Of a stretch of DNA of 64,000 bases, positions 46,502-56,525 are shown one piece after another (within the stretch, counting starts at the first letter, position 1; every line of letters begins with the position of its first letter). The notes beneath the pieces are model-generated. The model ran no database searches. It worked only from the letters and a program-made list of their open reading frames with translations, and was not told the origin of the DNA. A program made the position numbers and the translations under genes. The stretch is taken from positions 3,595,001-3,659,000 of the forward strand of contig NZ_CP100390.1 in the NCBI RefSeq assembly GCF_026016465.1, written 5' to 3'. Source of the stretch: Alkalimarinus alittae. GTDB lineage: Bacteria; Pseudomonadota; Gammaproteobacteria; Pseudomonadales; Oleiphilaceae.

Positions 46502-46966
46502 TCAGGCGTTTTGGTCCTGATTGGATAAACGATCAATCTCTTCTTTGAATTCGTTAAGGTCTTGAAAACTACGATAGACAGATGCGAAACGAACGTACGC
46601 AACCTCATCTAGTTTTCTTAATTCTGTCATCACTTCTTCGCCAACAACCATTGACTTCAGCTCTCGCTCACCGGTTGCACGCAAGTGATGCTTAATGCGG
46701 TTTATTGCTTGCTCTATTTCTTCAGTGCTTACAGGGCGTTTTTCAAGCGCTTTGATAAAACCTGCACGCAACTTGTCTTCGTCAAAAGGCTGTCTAGTTC
46801 CATCATGCTTAACGACTCTAGGCATAACTAGCTCAGCAGACTCGTAGGTTGTAAAACGCTCTCGACATGATAGGCATTCACGGCGGCGCCTTACCTGCCC
46901 ACCACCTGCAACCAAACGGGAATCGATAACCTTGGTATCTTCTGCACTACAAAATGGGCAATGCAT
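46502..46966 (-). CDS. nrdR: Transcriptional repressor NrdR
   Basis: ATP/dATP-sensing repressor of ribonucleotide reductase genes. N-terminal zinc ribbon with Cys3, Cys6, Cys31 and Cys34 and a basic RRRRE stretch, followed by the ATP-cone (residues about 49 to 139: [42 protein letters not shown]). 154 residues, complete. First gene of the rib cluster. I saw no NrdR box in this window. Confidence 0.97.
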   Translation of the reverse strand: MHCPFCSAEDTKVIDSRLVAGGGQVRRRRECLSCRERFTTYESAELVMPRVVKHDGTRQPFDEDKLRAGFIKALEKRPVSTEEIEQAINRIKHHLRATGERELKSMVVGEEVMTELRKLDEVAYVRFASVYRSFQDLNEFKEEIDRLSNQDQNA

Positions 46967-47017
46967 GGTGTCTTCCTGTGATGAGGGTTAGCTTCGATGA
47001 AGCGCTTAGAGAACTAA

Positions 47018-47042
47018 TACAAAAGGTGAGCAATGCCCACCT
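47018..47042 (-). terminator. Intrinsic terminator after glyA
   Basis: On the minus strand AGGUGGGC pairs with GCUCACCU (one G-U) around AUU and is followed by UUUUGU. It lies between glyA and nrdR, about 65 nt after the glyA stop. Confidence 0.7.
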
Positions 47043-47060
47043 ATCGCTTACGTTTATAAA

Positions 47061-47105
47061 CTAGGTTAGTACGAACCAGATTAGTACATACTAGATTAGT
47101 ACACA
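47061..47105. repeat. Three 15-bp tandem repeats just after glyA
   Basis: Consecutive units CTAGGTTAGTACGAA, CCAGATTAGTACATA and CTAGATTAGTACACA share the invariant TTAGTAC and differ by one to four bases. They fill the space between the glyA stop codon and its terminator, and are upstream of nrdR. Confidence 0.8.
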
Positions 47106-47106
47106 C

Positions 47107-48363
47107 TTAGCCTTTATAAACGGGGTGCTTTGCACAAAGCTCAATTACTTTCGCTTTAGTGCTGGCAATCACGTCTTCGTTATTGATGTCGTCAAGAATA
47201 TCGCAAATCCACCCCGCCAGAGCACGTACTTCGGCTTCTTTGAAACCACGACGAGTAACAGCAGGTGTTCCTATACGAAGACCACTGGTAACAAATGGCG
47301 ATCGAGGATCATTAGGAACCGCATTTTTGTTGACGGTGATATTGGCACGACCTAAGGCTGCATCTGCATCTTTACCGGTAATATCCTTGCTGATCAAGTC
47401 AACCAAGAACAAATGGTCGTCAGTACCTTTAGATACGATATCTATACCACGCTCCATGAACACTTCAACCATGGCTTTGGCGTTATCGGCTACTTGCTGT
47501 TGGTATACTTTAAACTCTTCAGTCATGGCTTCTTTGAAGCAAACAGCCTTAGCTGCAATAACATGCATCAAAGGCCCCCCCTGACTTTCAGGAAACACAG
47601 CAAAGTTCAGTTTCTTCTCAAGTGCTTCGTCCGCTCTTGCTAAGATCAAACCACCTCGAGGACCGCCTAATGTTTTATGGGTCGTCGTGGTTGTAACATC
47701 TGCAATATTAACAGGGCTAGGGTAGACGCCTGCAGCAATTAAACCTGCAACGTGTGCCATATCAACAAATAAATACGCACCGACTTCATCAGCGATTTCA
47801 CGGAAACGCTGCCAGTCAACAACACGCGAATAAGCAGAGAAACCTGCAACAATCATTTTTGGCTTATGTTCACGTGCTAATTCAGCCACCTGATCATAAT
47901 CGATTTCGCCCGTACCCTCTTTCAAGCCATATTGAACAGCGTTATAGATACGACCAGAAAAACTAACTGAAGCGCCGTGCGTTAAGTGTCCGCCATGCGC
48001 TAAGCTCATACCCAAAATAGTATCGCCGGGCTCACAAAGTGCCATGTAAACAGCCGCATTAGCTTGCGAACCAGAGTGAGGCTGAACATTAGCGTAATCG
48101 GCGCCAAACAGTTCTTTAGCTCTATCGATCGCTAATTGCTCAATAATATCTACGTGCTCACAGCCACCATAATAACGCTTGCCAGGGTAGCCTTCTGCAT
48201 ATTTGTTAGTTAATACAGAACCTTGTGCTTCCATGACTCGAGGACTGGTATAGTTCTCTGACGCTATCAGTTCAATATGTTCTTCCTGACGCTTAGCTTC
48301 TGCTTCCATGGCAGCAAAAACTTCATCGTCAAATCCAGCAATAGTCATATCTCGAGTAAACAT
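47107..48363 (-). CDS. glyA: Serine hydroxymethyltransferase
   Basis: PLP enzyme interconverting serine and glycine, supplying one-carbon units. Signatures: [36 protein letters not shown], and the PLP-lysine motif [14 protein letters not shown]. The ATG at 48363 (418 residues) has AGAGG upstream and begins [12 protein letters not shown]; a TTG two codons earlier is rejected. It is monocistronic, divergent from ettA and followed by a triple tandem repeat and terminator. Confidence 0.97.
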   Translation of the reverse strand: MFTRDMTIAGFDDEVFAAMEAEAKRQEEHIELIASENYTSPRVMEAQGSVLTNKYAEGYPGKRYYGGCEHVDIIEQLAIDRAKELFGADYANVQPHSGSQANAAVYMALCEPGDTILGMSLAHGGHLTHGASVSFSGRIYNAVQYGLKEGTGEIDYDQVAELAREHKPKMIVAGFSAYSRVVDWQRFREIADEVGAYLFVDMAHVAGLIAAGVYPSPVNIADVTTTTTHKTLGGPRGGLILARADEALEKKLNFAVFPESQGGPLMHVIAAKAVCFKEAMTEEFKVYQQQVADNAKAMVEVFMERGIDIVSKGTDDHLFLVDLISKDITGKDADAALGRANITVNKNAVPNDPRSPFVTSGLRIGTPAVTRRGFKEAEVRALAGWICDILDDINNEDVIASTKAKVIELCAKHPVYKG

Positions 48364-48550
48364 CTGCAACCTCTACCCTAATTCTCAATGGATGGACCTT
48401 CGCTTTATAACGAGACCCAATAAAAAGGCGATATTTTAAACTAATCTTCGCCATACATCACTACACAGCATCGATTTATTGCCATTCATTCAATTATCGG
48501 CTAGTTTTTGCGTCTATTCCTTGGCTTATTCACTTACAGGTTTCAAAATA

Positions 48551-50212
48551 ATGGCCCAATACGTATATACGATGAACCGAGTGGGAAAAATTGTCCCCCC
48601 TAAACGAGAAATTCTTAAAGATATCTCACTTTCATTTTTCCCTGGCGCAAAAATTGGCGTACTGGGGCTCAATGGCGCAGGTAAATCAACACTTTTACGC
48701 ATTATGGCCGGTGTTGATACTGACTTTCATGGCGAAGCACGCCCACAACCCGGCATCAATGTAGGTTATTTGCCTCAGGAACCACAGCTTGACGAGACAA
48801 AAGATGTTAGAGGCAACATTGAAGACGGTGTTAAAGAAATCAAAGATGCACTGGTCAGAATAGAAGAGGTTTATGCGGCCTATGCCGAGCCAGACGCTGA
48901 TTTCGACGCGCTAGCCACTGAACAAGCAAAACTGGAAGCGATTATTCAAACATCGGACGGCCACAACCTTGAACGCACACTAGAAGTAGCCGCCGACGCG
49001 TTAAGACTTCCACCTTGGGATGCAGACGTTAGCAAGCTCTCTGGAGGTGAAAAACGCCGTGTCGCACTCTGTAAGCTATTGCTTTCAAAACCTGACATGC
49101 TTCTGCTTGACGAACCGACTAACCACCTTGATGCTGAAAGTGTTGCATGGTTAGAACGTTTTTTACACGACTACGCAGGGACCGTAGTTGCTATCACTCA
49201 CGACCGTTACTTCCTTGACAATGTCGCCGGCTGGATTCTCGAATTGGACCGCGGTTACGGCATTCCTTATGAGGGAAATTACTCCCAATGGCTAGAAGCA
49301 AAAGACCAACGTCTTGAGCAGCAAGGCAAACAAGAAGCCGCTCACCAAAAAGCCATTAAAGCCGAATTAGAATGGGTGCGCAGTGGCACTAAAGGTCGTC
49401 ACTCTAAAAGCAAAGCCCGACTACAACGCTTTGAAGATCTTAACTCTCAAGAGTTCCAAAAGCGTAACGAGACAATGGAAATATATATTCCACCAGGACC
49501 TCGCCTAGGCGACTTAGTCATAGAAGCCAACGAGGTTGAAAAAAGCTTTGGTGATAAACTCCTCTTTAAAGACCTAACCTTTAAAGTGCCACCTGGCAGC
49601 ATTGTGGGCGTTATTGGGGGTAACGGAGCCGGTAAATCAACACTCTTCAAAATGGTAGCAGGGCTTGAAAAGCCAGATAGCGGTGACATCAGGATTGGTG
49701 AGACCGTCGAGGTAGCCTATGTCGATCAAACTCGAAATCTTGATAGCGACAACACCGTATGGGAAGAACTCAGCGATGGGCAAGACATCTTACAAATCGG
49801 GAATTACCAAACTCAATCCAGAGCTTATGTCAGTCGATTCAATTTTAGAGGTAACGACCAACAGAAGCGCGTTGGCGACTTATCAGGAGGCGAACGAAAC
49901 CGCCTACACCTAGCCAAACTGCTTAAGCAAGGCGCTAACCTTTTATTGCTTGATGAACCGACTAACGACCTCGATGTTGAGACATTGCGCGCACTAGAGG
50001 AAGCCATCTTGGCATTTCCGGGTTGTGCTATTGTTATCTCGCACGATAGATGGTTCCTAGACCGTATCGCTACTCATATTCTGGCTTTTGAAGGTGATAG
50101 TGAAGTGGTCTGGCATGAAGGTAATTTCTCTGACTATGATGAAGACCTGAAGAAGCGAAAAGGCGAATCAGCAAAAACACCTCAACGCTTAAAATATAAA
50201 AAACTAGCATAA
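48551..50212 (+). CDS. ettA: Energy-dependent translational throttle protein EttA (ABC-F)
   Basis: ABC-F ATPase that binds the ribosomal E site and gates the first elongation cycle according to ADP/ATP ratio. Two ABC domains: Walker A GLNGAGKST near residue 39 and GGNGAGKST near 359, each with an LSGGE signature and DEPTNHLD / DEPTNDLD Walker B. The linker with the P-site interaction motif (GRHSKSKARLQRFE) lies between them. ATG at 48551 gives 553 residues beginning MAQYVYTMNRVGK, the family N-terminus; an ATG 72 bp earlier only extends into unconserved sequence. No membrane segments, so not a transporter. Confidence 0.96.
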   Translation: MAQYVYTMNRVGKIVPPKREILKDISLSFFPGAKIGVLGLNGAGKSTLLRIMAGVDTDFHGEARPQPGINVGYLPQEPQLDETKDVRGNIEDGVKEIKDALVRIEEVYAAYAEPDADFDALATEQAKLEAIIQTSDGHNLERTLEVAADALRLPPWDADVSKLSGGEKRRVALCKLLLSKPDMLLLDEPTNHLDAESVAWLERFLHDYAGTVVAITHDRYFLDNVAGWILELDRGYGIPYEGNYSQWLEAKDQRLEQQGKQEAAHQKAIKAELEWVRSGTKGRHSKSKARLQRFEDLNSQEFQKRNETMEIYIPPGPRLGDLVIEANEVEKSFGDKLLFKDLTFKVPPGSIVGVIGGNGAGKSTLFKMVAGLEKPDSGDIRIGETVEVAYVDQTRNLDSDNTVWEELSDGQDILQIGNYQTQSRAYVSRFNFRGNDQQKRVGDLSGGERNRLHLAKLLKQGANLLLLDEPTNDLDVETLRALEEAILAFPGCAIVISHDRWFLDRIATHILAFEGDSEVVWHEGNFSDYDEDLKKRKGESAKTPQRLKYKKLA

Positions 50213-50224
50213 AGCCCTAAGCTA

Positions 50225-50253
50225 GCTGAGCGGGTTGAAACGACTCGCTCAGC
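50225..50253 (+). terminator. Hairpin after ettA
   Basis: Eight perfect pairs GCTGAGCG / CGCTCAGC, extended by three further pairs including one G-U, 12 nt after the ettA stop. No U-run follows, so termination efficiency is uncertain. Confidence 0.5.
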
Positions 50254-50347
50254 CTTAAAAGTCATTCACTAGCCTTCCAGTCAAATACAGCTATAGTTAA
50301 GAGTGATATCGTTAGGCTAACCATTTAAAGACTGACTAGAGGGATCC

Positions 50348-50740
50348 ATGGATAGCAAACACGCCAATGACGACAAACGCCATTTTAGCCGTATATTGTT
50401 TGATGCAAACTGTACGCTTCATCAAGGGGAGTCAGAATGGTCTGCCGAGTTACTTGATATTTCCTTAAGTGGCATGCTGGTAAACTGTCCAGACTTACCT
50501 CAAGCAAACCTTGATAACCCCTTCGAAGCCGTTATTGCATTGTCAGACGCTGGCGAGTCGATTGTGATGTCGATAAAATTGGTCCATAAAGAGTCAAGCC
50601 ACCTTGGGTTTAAGTGCGAGTATATAGACATTGATAGTATCACCCACCTCAAACGACTGGTAGAACTTAACCTTGGTGATTCTGAGCTGTTAAATAGAGA
50701 ACTAAGTGCTCTCACTCACCATCAACAAGAAATAACTTAA
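50348..50740 (+). CDS. PilZ domain protein (probable cyclic-di-GMP receptor)
   Basis: A 130-residue single PilZ-domain protein. The two c-di-GMP-binding signatures are visible: the basic RxxxR box in DKRHFSRILFD (residues 10 to 20) and the DISLSGM (D/NxSxxG) motif near residue 38, followed by the predicted six-stranded barrel. A Glu/Asp-rich helix closes the protein. This fits a cytosolic effector of c-di-GMP signalling, which commonly links to type IV pili and surface behaviour, but no direct partner is encoded beside it. The ribosome binding site is AGAGGGAT. It is convergent with radA, 7 bp away. Confidence 0.88.
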   Translation: MDSKHANDDKRHFSRILFDANCTLHQGESEWSAELLDISLSGMLVNCPDLPQANLDNPFEAVIALSDAGESIVMSIKLVHKESSHLGFKCEYIDIDSITHLKRLVELNLGDSELLNRELSALTHHQQEIT

Positions 50741-50747
50741 AAGCGAG

Positions 50748-52112
50748 TTAGCCGATAATGTTAAGCGCTTCAGATAACTTTTGAACGGCTATAACCTCCA
50801 TTCCGTCAATCGGTTTCTTAGGCGCGTTAGCCTTGGGCACAATAGCTCTTTTAAAGCCGTGTTTCGCCGCTTCATGAACTCGCTCCTGACCACTGGGTAC
50901 TGGGCGTATTTCACCCGATAGCCCAACCTCTCCAATAATCACCATATCTTGTGGTAAACAAATACTTCTAAAACTCGACACCACCGCCAACAAGGCCGCA
51001 AGGTCAGCACTGGTCTCCGTCACCCTGACGCCCCCCACGACATTAACAAAGACATCCTGATCACCACAGTGCAGACCGCCATGCCGATGTAAAACAGCCA
51101 ACAACATCGCCAAGCGATTTTGATCAAGCCCGATAGCCACCCGCTTTGGGTAGTTCATTTGGCTTTCATCAACCAGTGCCTGCAGCTCTATAAGTAGTGG
51201 ACGCGTACCTTCCCAAATAACCGTCACACAACTACCTGGCATCTGCTCTTCTGATCGATTGAGAAATATAGCACTAGGGTTAGTGACTTCTCTCAGGCCA
51301 TTTTCTAGCATCGCAAATACACCTAATTCGTTAACTGCACCAAATCGATTCTTGATTCCACGCAGAGTACGAAAGCGACTATCATCTGAGCCATCAAGCA
51401 TGATAGAGCAATCAATCATATGCTCGAGTACCTTAGGGCCAGCGATCGAACCTTCTTTTGTGACATGCCCCACCAAAAATAAGACTGTACCAGTCTGCTT
51501 AGCATAACGCGTTAACATCGCAGCACTTTCACGCACCTGCGAAACACTGCCCGGTGCAGACTCTATCCCCTCCATATGTACGACCTGAATACTATCCACC
51601 ACCAAGACCTTGGGTTGCATTTTTTGAGCGGCTGAAATAATGGATTCAACATTGGTTTCAGATAGCATCTGTAAATTATTGGTCTTAATGCCCAGTCGCG
51701 TAGCTCGCATAGCGACTTGCTGCAATGATTCCTCTCCCGTGATATACAAGGCAGGCATACTACCCGCGAGATAACACATAGTTTGCAGCAACAAGGTACT
51801 CTTACCCGCCCCTGGAGAGCCCCCAATGAGTATGGCTGAACCCGGTACTAACCCACCGCCTAAAACTCGGTCGAACTCGCCAATCCCCGATGTAAATCGA
51901 GACTGCTCTTCAAGGTTTATATTATCAAGCGATTGCACCTCGGAAAGCTTACCGGCATAACCTTCAAAGCGAGCGTTTCTCGGTGAAGATGGTTTGCCAA
52001 CTTTAAATTCACTAATCGTATTCCATTGACCACAATCTGAACACTGACCTTGCCACTTACCGTACTCTGAGCCACAGTCAGTGCAGACATAAGCTGTTTT
52101 TGCCTTCGCCAT
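50748..52112 (-). CDS. radA: DNA repair protein RadA (Sms)
   Basis: RecA-like helicase that extends D-loops and branch-migrates recombination intermediates. N-terminal zinc finger with Cys10, Cys13, Cys24 and Cys27; RecA-type ATPase core with Walker A GGSPGAGKST near residue 97 and VLVVDSIQ Walker B; the RadA-specific KNRFG motif near residue 255; C-terminal Lon-protease-like domain (about 275 to 454). 454 residues, complete. Monocistronic, divergent from metY. Confidence 0.97.
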   Translation of the reverse strand: MAKAKTAYVCTDCGSEYGKWQGQCSDCGQWNTISEFKVGKPSSPRNARFEGYAGKLSEVQSLDNINLEEQSRFTSGIGEFDRVLGGGLVPGSAILIGGSPGAGKSTLLLQTMCYLAGSMPALYITGEESLQQVAMRATRLGIKTNNLQMLSETNVESIISAAQKMQPKVLVVDSIQVVHMEGIESAPGSVSQVRESAAMLTRYAKQTGTVLFLVGHVTKEGSIAGPKVLEHMIDCSIMLDGSDDSRFRTLRGIKNRFGAVNELGVFAMLENGLREVTNPSAIFLNRSEEQMPGSCVTVIWEGTRPLLIELQALVDESQMNYPKRVAIGLDQNRLAMLLAVLHRHGGLHCGDQDVFVNVVGGVRVTETSADLAALLAVVSSFRSICLPQDMVIIGEVGLSGEIRPVPSGQERVHEAAKHGFKRAIVPKANAPKKPIDGMEVIAVQKLSEALNIIG

Positions 52113-52260
52113 TTTTATCCCATATCTTTAAAGCAGAATTAAAATTAACCTTGCACCAGAATGGGTCGATTATTCAGGTTAATATCTGCTACTCTTTAGC
52201 CCATTCAGACAATATAAAATAATAATAACGGCAAAACGATCGAACAGATAGGCGACAACC

Positions 52261-52290
52261 GATTATTACGGTCAAAAAATACTAATAATC
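52261..52290. promoter_or_regulatory. Inverted repeat upstream of metY
   Basis: Arms GATTATTA and TAATAATC (perfect, 8 bp) with a 14-nt spacer, ending 36 bp before the metY start codon. It does not match a known SAM riboswitch or the MetJ/MetR boxes that I could compare by eye. Function unknown. Confidence 0.3.
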
Positions 52291-52326
52291 AAACCTAACA
52301 ACAATGACTCAGGAGATAGATAAGTC

Positions 52327-53604
52327 ATGAAATTGGAAACCATAGCGATTCATGCTGGCTACAAGCCCGACCCAACGACTAAAGCGGTAGCAGTTCCACT
52401 CTATCAAACAACTTCTTTTGCGTTCGACAGTACTCAACACGGCGCAGACCTATTTGACTTGAAAGTACCTGGCAACATTTATAGCCGCATCATGAACCCT
52501 ACCAATGACGTACTTGAACAGCGCATGGCTCAAATGGAAGGAGGCGTTGCAGCCTTGGCCATGGCTTCAGGCATGGCGGCCATTACCGCTTCAATTCAAA
52601 CCATTTGTGAAGCTGGCGAGAATATCATCAGCGTTAGCCAACTATACGGCGGCTCATACAACCTGTTTGCACACACATTTCCCAAACAAGGTATTGAAGT
52701 ACGCTTTGCGGACGGAAACAACCCCGCGTCATTTGCCGAACTAATTGACGATAAAACTAAAGCTATATTTTGTGAATCCATTGGTAACCCTGCCGGTAAT
52801 ATTGTCGACATACAAGCACTCGCAGATGTTGCACATCAGCATGGCGTCCCGCTAATCGTTGATAATACCGTCGCAACGCCTTGCCTATGCCGCCCTATTG
52901 AGTTCGGCGCTGATATCGTTATTCATGCTTTAACCAAATACATTGGTGGCCACGGAACAACTATTGGCGGCATCATTATTGACTCAGGCAAGTTTCCATG
53001 GGCTGATCATAAAGAACGCTTTGCAGTCCTGAACGAACCTGATCCGTCATACCATGGCGTAGTCTACACAGATGCGTTTGGCCCTGCTGCGTACATTGGT
53101 CGCTGTCGAGTAGTTCCTCTCAGAAACATGGGCGCCGCACTATCCCCCTATAATGCATTAATGATTATGCAAGGCTTAGAAACACTGGCTTTGCGTATGG
53201 AAAGACATTGCGAAAATACTCAAAAAGTAGCGGAGTTTTTAGAGAATAGACCTGAAGTCGCTTGGGTTAATTATGGCGGCCTAGAAAACAGCCCATTTCA
53301 TGCTCTTGCACAGAAATATATGAAGGGAACCCCTTCTGGTATTCTCTCATTTGGTATAAAAGGAGGCATCGAAGCAGGTTCGAAGTTTATTGATGCATTA
53401 CAACTTATTGTTCGCCTCGTAAATATAGGTGATGCCAAGTCTCTTGCATGCCACCCTGCATCAACCACCCACAGACAACTTAGCCCTGAAGAGCTTGCAA
53501 GTGCAGGTGTTTCTGAAGATATGGTACGACTCTCCATTGGTATCGAGAATATTGACGATATCTTAGAGGATATTGTTCAGTCTCTTGAGGCTTCTCAGAC
53601 GTAA
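52327..53604 (+). CDS. metY: O-acetylhomoserine aminocarboxypropyltransferase (O-acetylhomoserine sulfhydrylase)
   Basis: PLP enzyme of the Cys/Met metabolism family that makes homocysteine from O-acetylhomoserine and sulfide in direct sulfhydrylation. Signatures include YSRIMNPTNDVLEQRMAQ, the PLP-lysine segment ALTKYIGGHGTTIGG with Lys204, and the C-terminal HPASTTHRQLSPEEL. The long insertion after GGHGT (residues about 214 to 265, with YHGVVYTDAFG) is typical of MetY rather than MetB/MetZ. 425 residues, complete. The ribosome binding site AGGAG lies about 11 nt upstream. Monocistronic, convergent with hemE. Confidence 0.93.
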   Translation: MKLETIAIHAGYKPDPTTKAVAVPLYQTTSFAFDSTQHGADLFDLKVPGNIYSRIMNPTNDVLEQRMAQMEGGVAALAMASGMAAITASIQTICEAGENIISVSQLYGGSYNLFAHTFPKQGIEVRFADGNNPASFAELIDDKTKAIFCESIGNPAGNIVDIQALADVAHQHGVPLIVDNTVATPCLCRPIEFGADIVIHALTKYIGGHGTTIGGIIIDSGKFPWADHKERFAVLNEPDPSYHGVVYTDAFGPAAYIGRCRVVPLRNMGAALSPYNALMIMQGLETLALRMERHCENTQKVAEFLENRPEVAWVNYGGLENSPFHALAQKYMKGTPSGILSFGIKGGIEAGSKFIDALQLIVRLVNIGDAKSLACHPASTTHRQLSPEELASAGVSEDMVRLSIGIENIDDILEDIVQSLEASQT

Positions 53605-53638
53605 CCTCAACCGACACACAGGTGGAACACGATCCTAT

Positions 53639-53672
53639 AAAAAAGGCGGCCCATTAAATTGGCCGCCTTTTT
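53639..53672. terminator. Bidirectional terminator between metY and hemE
   Basis: GGCGGCC pairs with GGCCGCC around a 9-nt loop, with A6 before and T5 after the stem. It serves convergent genes. Confidence 0.9.
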
Positions 53673-53699
53673 AGGTTCTTAGCAGGTTAAGAGCGTGCT

Positions 53700-54767
53700 C
53701 TAAGACTGATGGTACTTAGGGCTCAGTTCATGAACGGCTTCAACAAATGCTTTAGCATGCTCAGGGTCAACAAACTGATGTATGCCATGCCCAAGATTGA
53801 AAACATGTCCGCTACCATTACCATAAGCGCTTAAAATGCTTTCAACTTCTTTTCGAATCGTTGCAGGAGACGCATAAAGAACACTTGGATCCATGTTTCC
53901 TTGTAGCGCTACTTTATCGCCAACCAATCCTCGAGCAACACCAATATCTGTCGTCCAATCAAGCCCTAGCGCATCAGCACCTGCATCTGCCATTTGAGGC
54001 AACCACTGACCACCGCCCTTGGTAAACATGATAACGGGCACTTTACGCCCATCATGCTCTCGAATCAGACCATCTATAATCTTCTTCATATATTGCAACG
54101 AGAATGTTTGGTACGCTGCATGGCTTAAGTTGCCACCCCAAGTATCAAATATCTGGACTGCCTGAGCACCGGCTTTAATCTGCTCATTCAAGTAATCAAT
54201 GACTGAAAGTGTTAGTTTTTCAAGAAGCTGATGCATCACTTCAGGTTTGTCGTACATCATCGCTTTAACGTGTCTAAAGTCTTTAGATGATCCGCCTTCA
54301 ACCATATAGGTTGCAAGCGTCCACGGGCTACCTGAAAAGCCGATAAGTGGAACGCGACCATTTAGCTCACGCCGGATGGTAGTGACTGCATTTAAAACGT
54401 AATCTAGATCAGACGTCGTTTTCACCACGGGTAAAGCATCTACATCAGCTTCTGTTCGCACTATTTTCTTAAAACGAGGGCCTTCACCTGTTTCAAAGTA
54501 CAAACCTAATCCCATCGCATCTGGGATCGTTAATATATCCGAGAACAGAATGGCAGCATCAAGGGGAAAACGCTCCAATGGTTGAATGGTTACTTCACAG
54601 GCAAATTCTGCGTTTTTACACAAACTTAAAAAATCACCCGCCTTACTACGAAGTTCTCTATATTCAGGCAGGTATCTACCCGCTTGGCGCATCATCCACA
54701 CCGGAGTGGTATCTACCGGCTCTTTCAATAGTGCGCGGAGAAAACGGTCATTTTTTAACTCACCCAT
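53700..54767 (-). CDS. hemE: Uroporphyrinogen decarboxylase
   Basis: Decarboxylates uroporphyrinogen III to coproporphyrinogen III in heme synthesis. Signatures: [19 protein letters not shown] (residues 22 to 40), [19 protein letters not shown] with the catalytic Asp, [17 protein letters not shown], and [13 protein letters not shown]. 355 residues, complete. It lies downstream of gltD on the same strand but after a terminator, so it has its own promoter in the 226-bp gap; none could be picked out clearly. Confidence 0.97.
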   Translation of the reverse strand: MGELKNDRFLRALLKEPVDTTPVWMMRQAGRYLPEYRELRSKAGDFLSLCKNAEFACEVTIQPLERFPLDAAILFSDILTIPDAMGLGLYFETGEGPRFKKIVRTEADVDALPVVKTTSDLDYVLNAVTTIRRELNGRVPLIGFSGSPWTLATYMVEGGSSKDFRHVKAMMYDKPEVMHQLLEKLTLSVIDYLNEQIKAGAQAVQIFDTWGGNLSHAAYQTFSLQYMKKIIDGLIREHDGRKVPVIMFTKGGGQWLPQMADAGADALGLDWTTDIGVARGLVGDKVALQGNMDPSVLYASPATIRKEVESILSAYGNGSGHVFNLGHGIHQFVDPEHAKAFVEAVHELSPKYHQS

Positions 54768-54921
54768 GTAATGTCTCTCTTTTTACGTTCTCGAAGGCTG
54801 AATGATACCGCCTAAAAAAATAATTCGATTGCTAAATATCAATAATTGGCCAAAATGTTAGCTATTTTCTGATGATACCCGATATAACGAAAGGCATCAT
54901 CTAACTACACACATCAGATAG

Positions 54922-54952
54922 AAAAAAGGCACGGTAAATACCGTGCCTTTTT
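54922..54952 (-). terminator. Terminator after gltBD
   Basis: Stem GGCACGGTA / TACCGTGCC with a minimal loop, flanked by A6 and T5. On the minus strand it closes the gltB-gltD transcript before hemE. Confidence 0.9.
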
Positions 54953-54993
54953 ATGCTTTCTGATGCTGACGATTCAGCGAGTATAGCGATTAC

Positions 54994-56415
<1,422 letters not shown>

Positions 56416-56525
56416 TTAAAGCCTCTTTAACTCTAACACGTTACTTGTTTATCCCTTCCTTCACCTTTCTACCTGAGCCCTTTAACTAAATTGCTAGAAA
56501 GCTCAGGTGGTGAAATAACCGCTGT

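Noticed and set aside
52113-52326. SAM riboswitch before metY
   Set aside because: No recognisable SAM-I/II-type core or expression-platform terminator; only a simple inverted repeat is seen.
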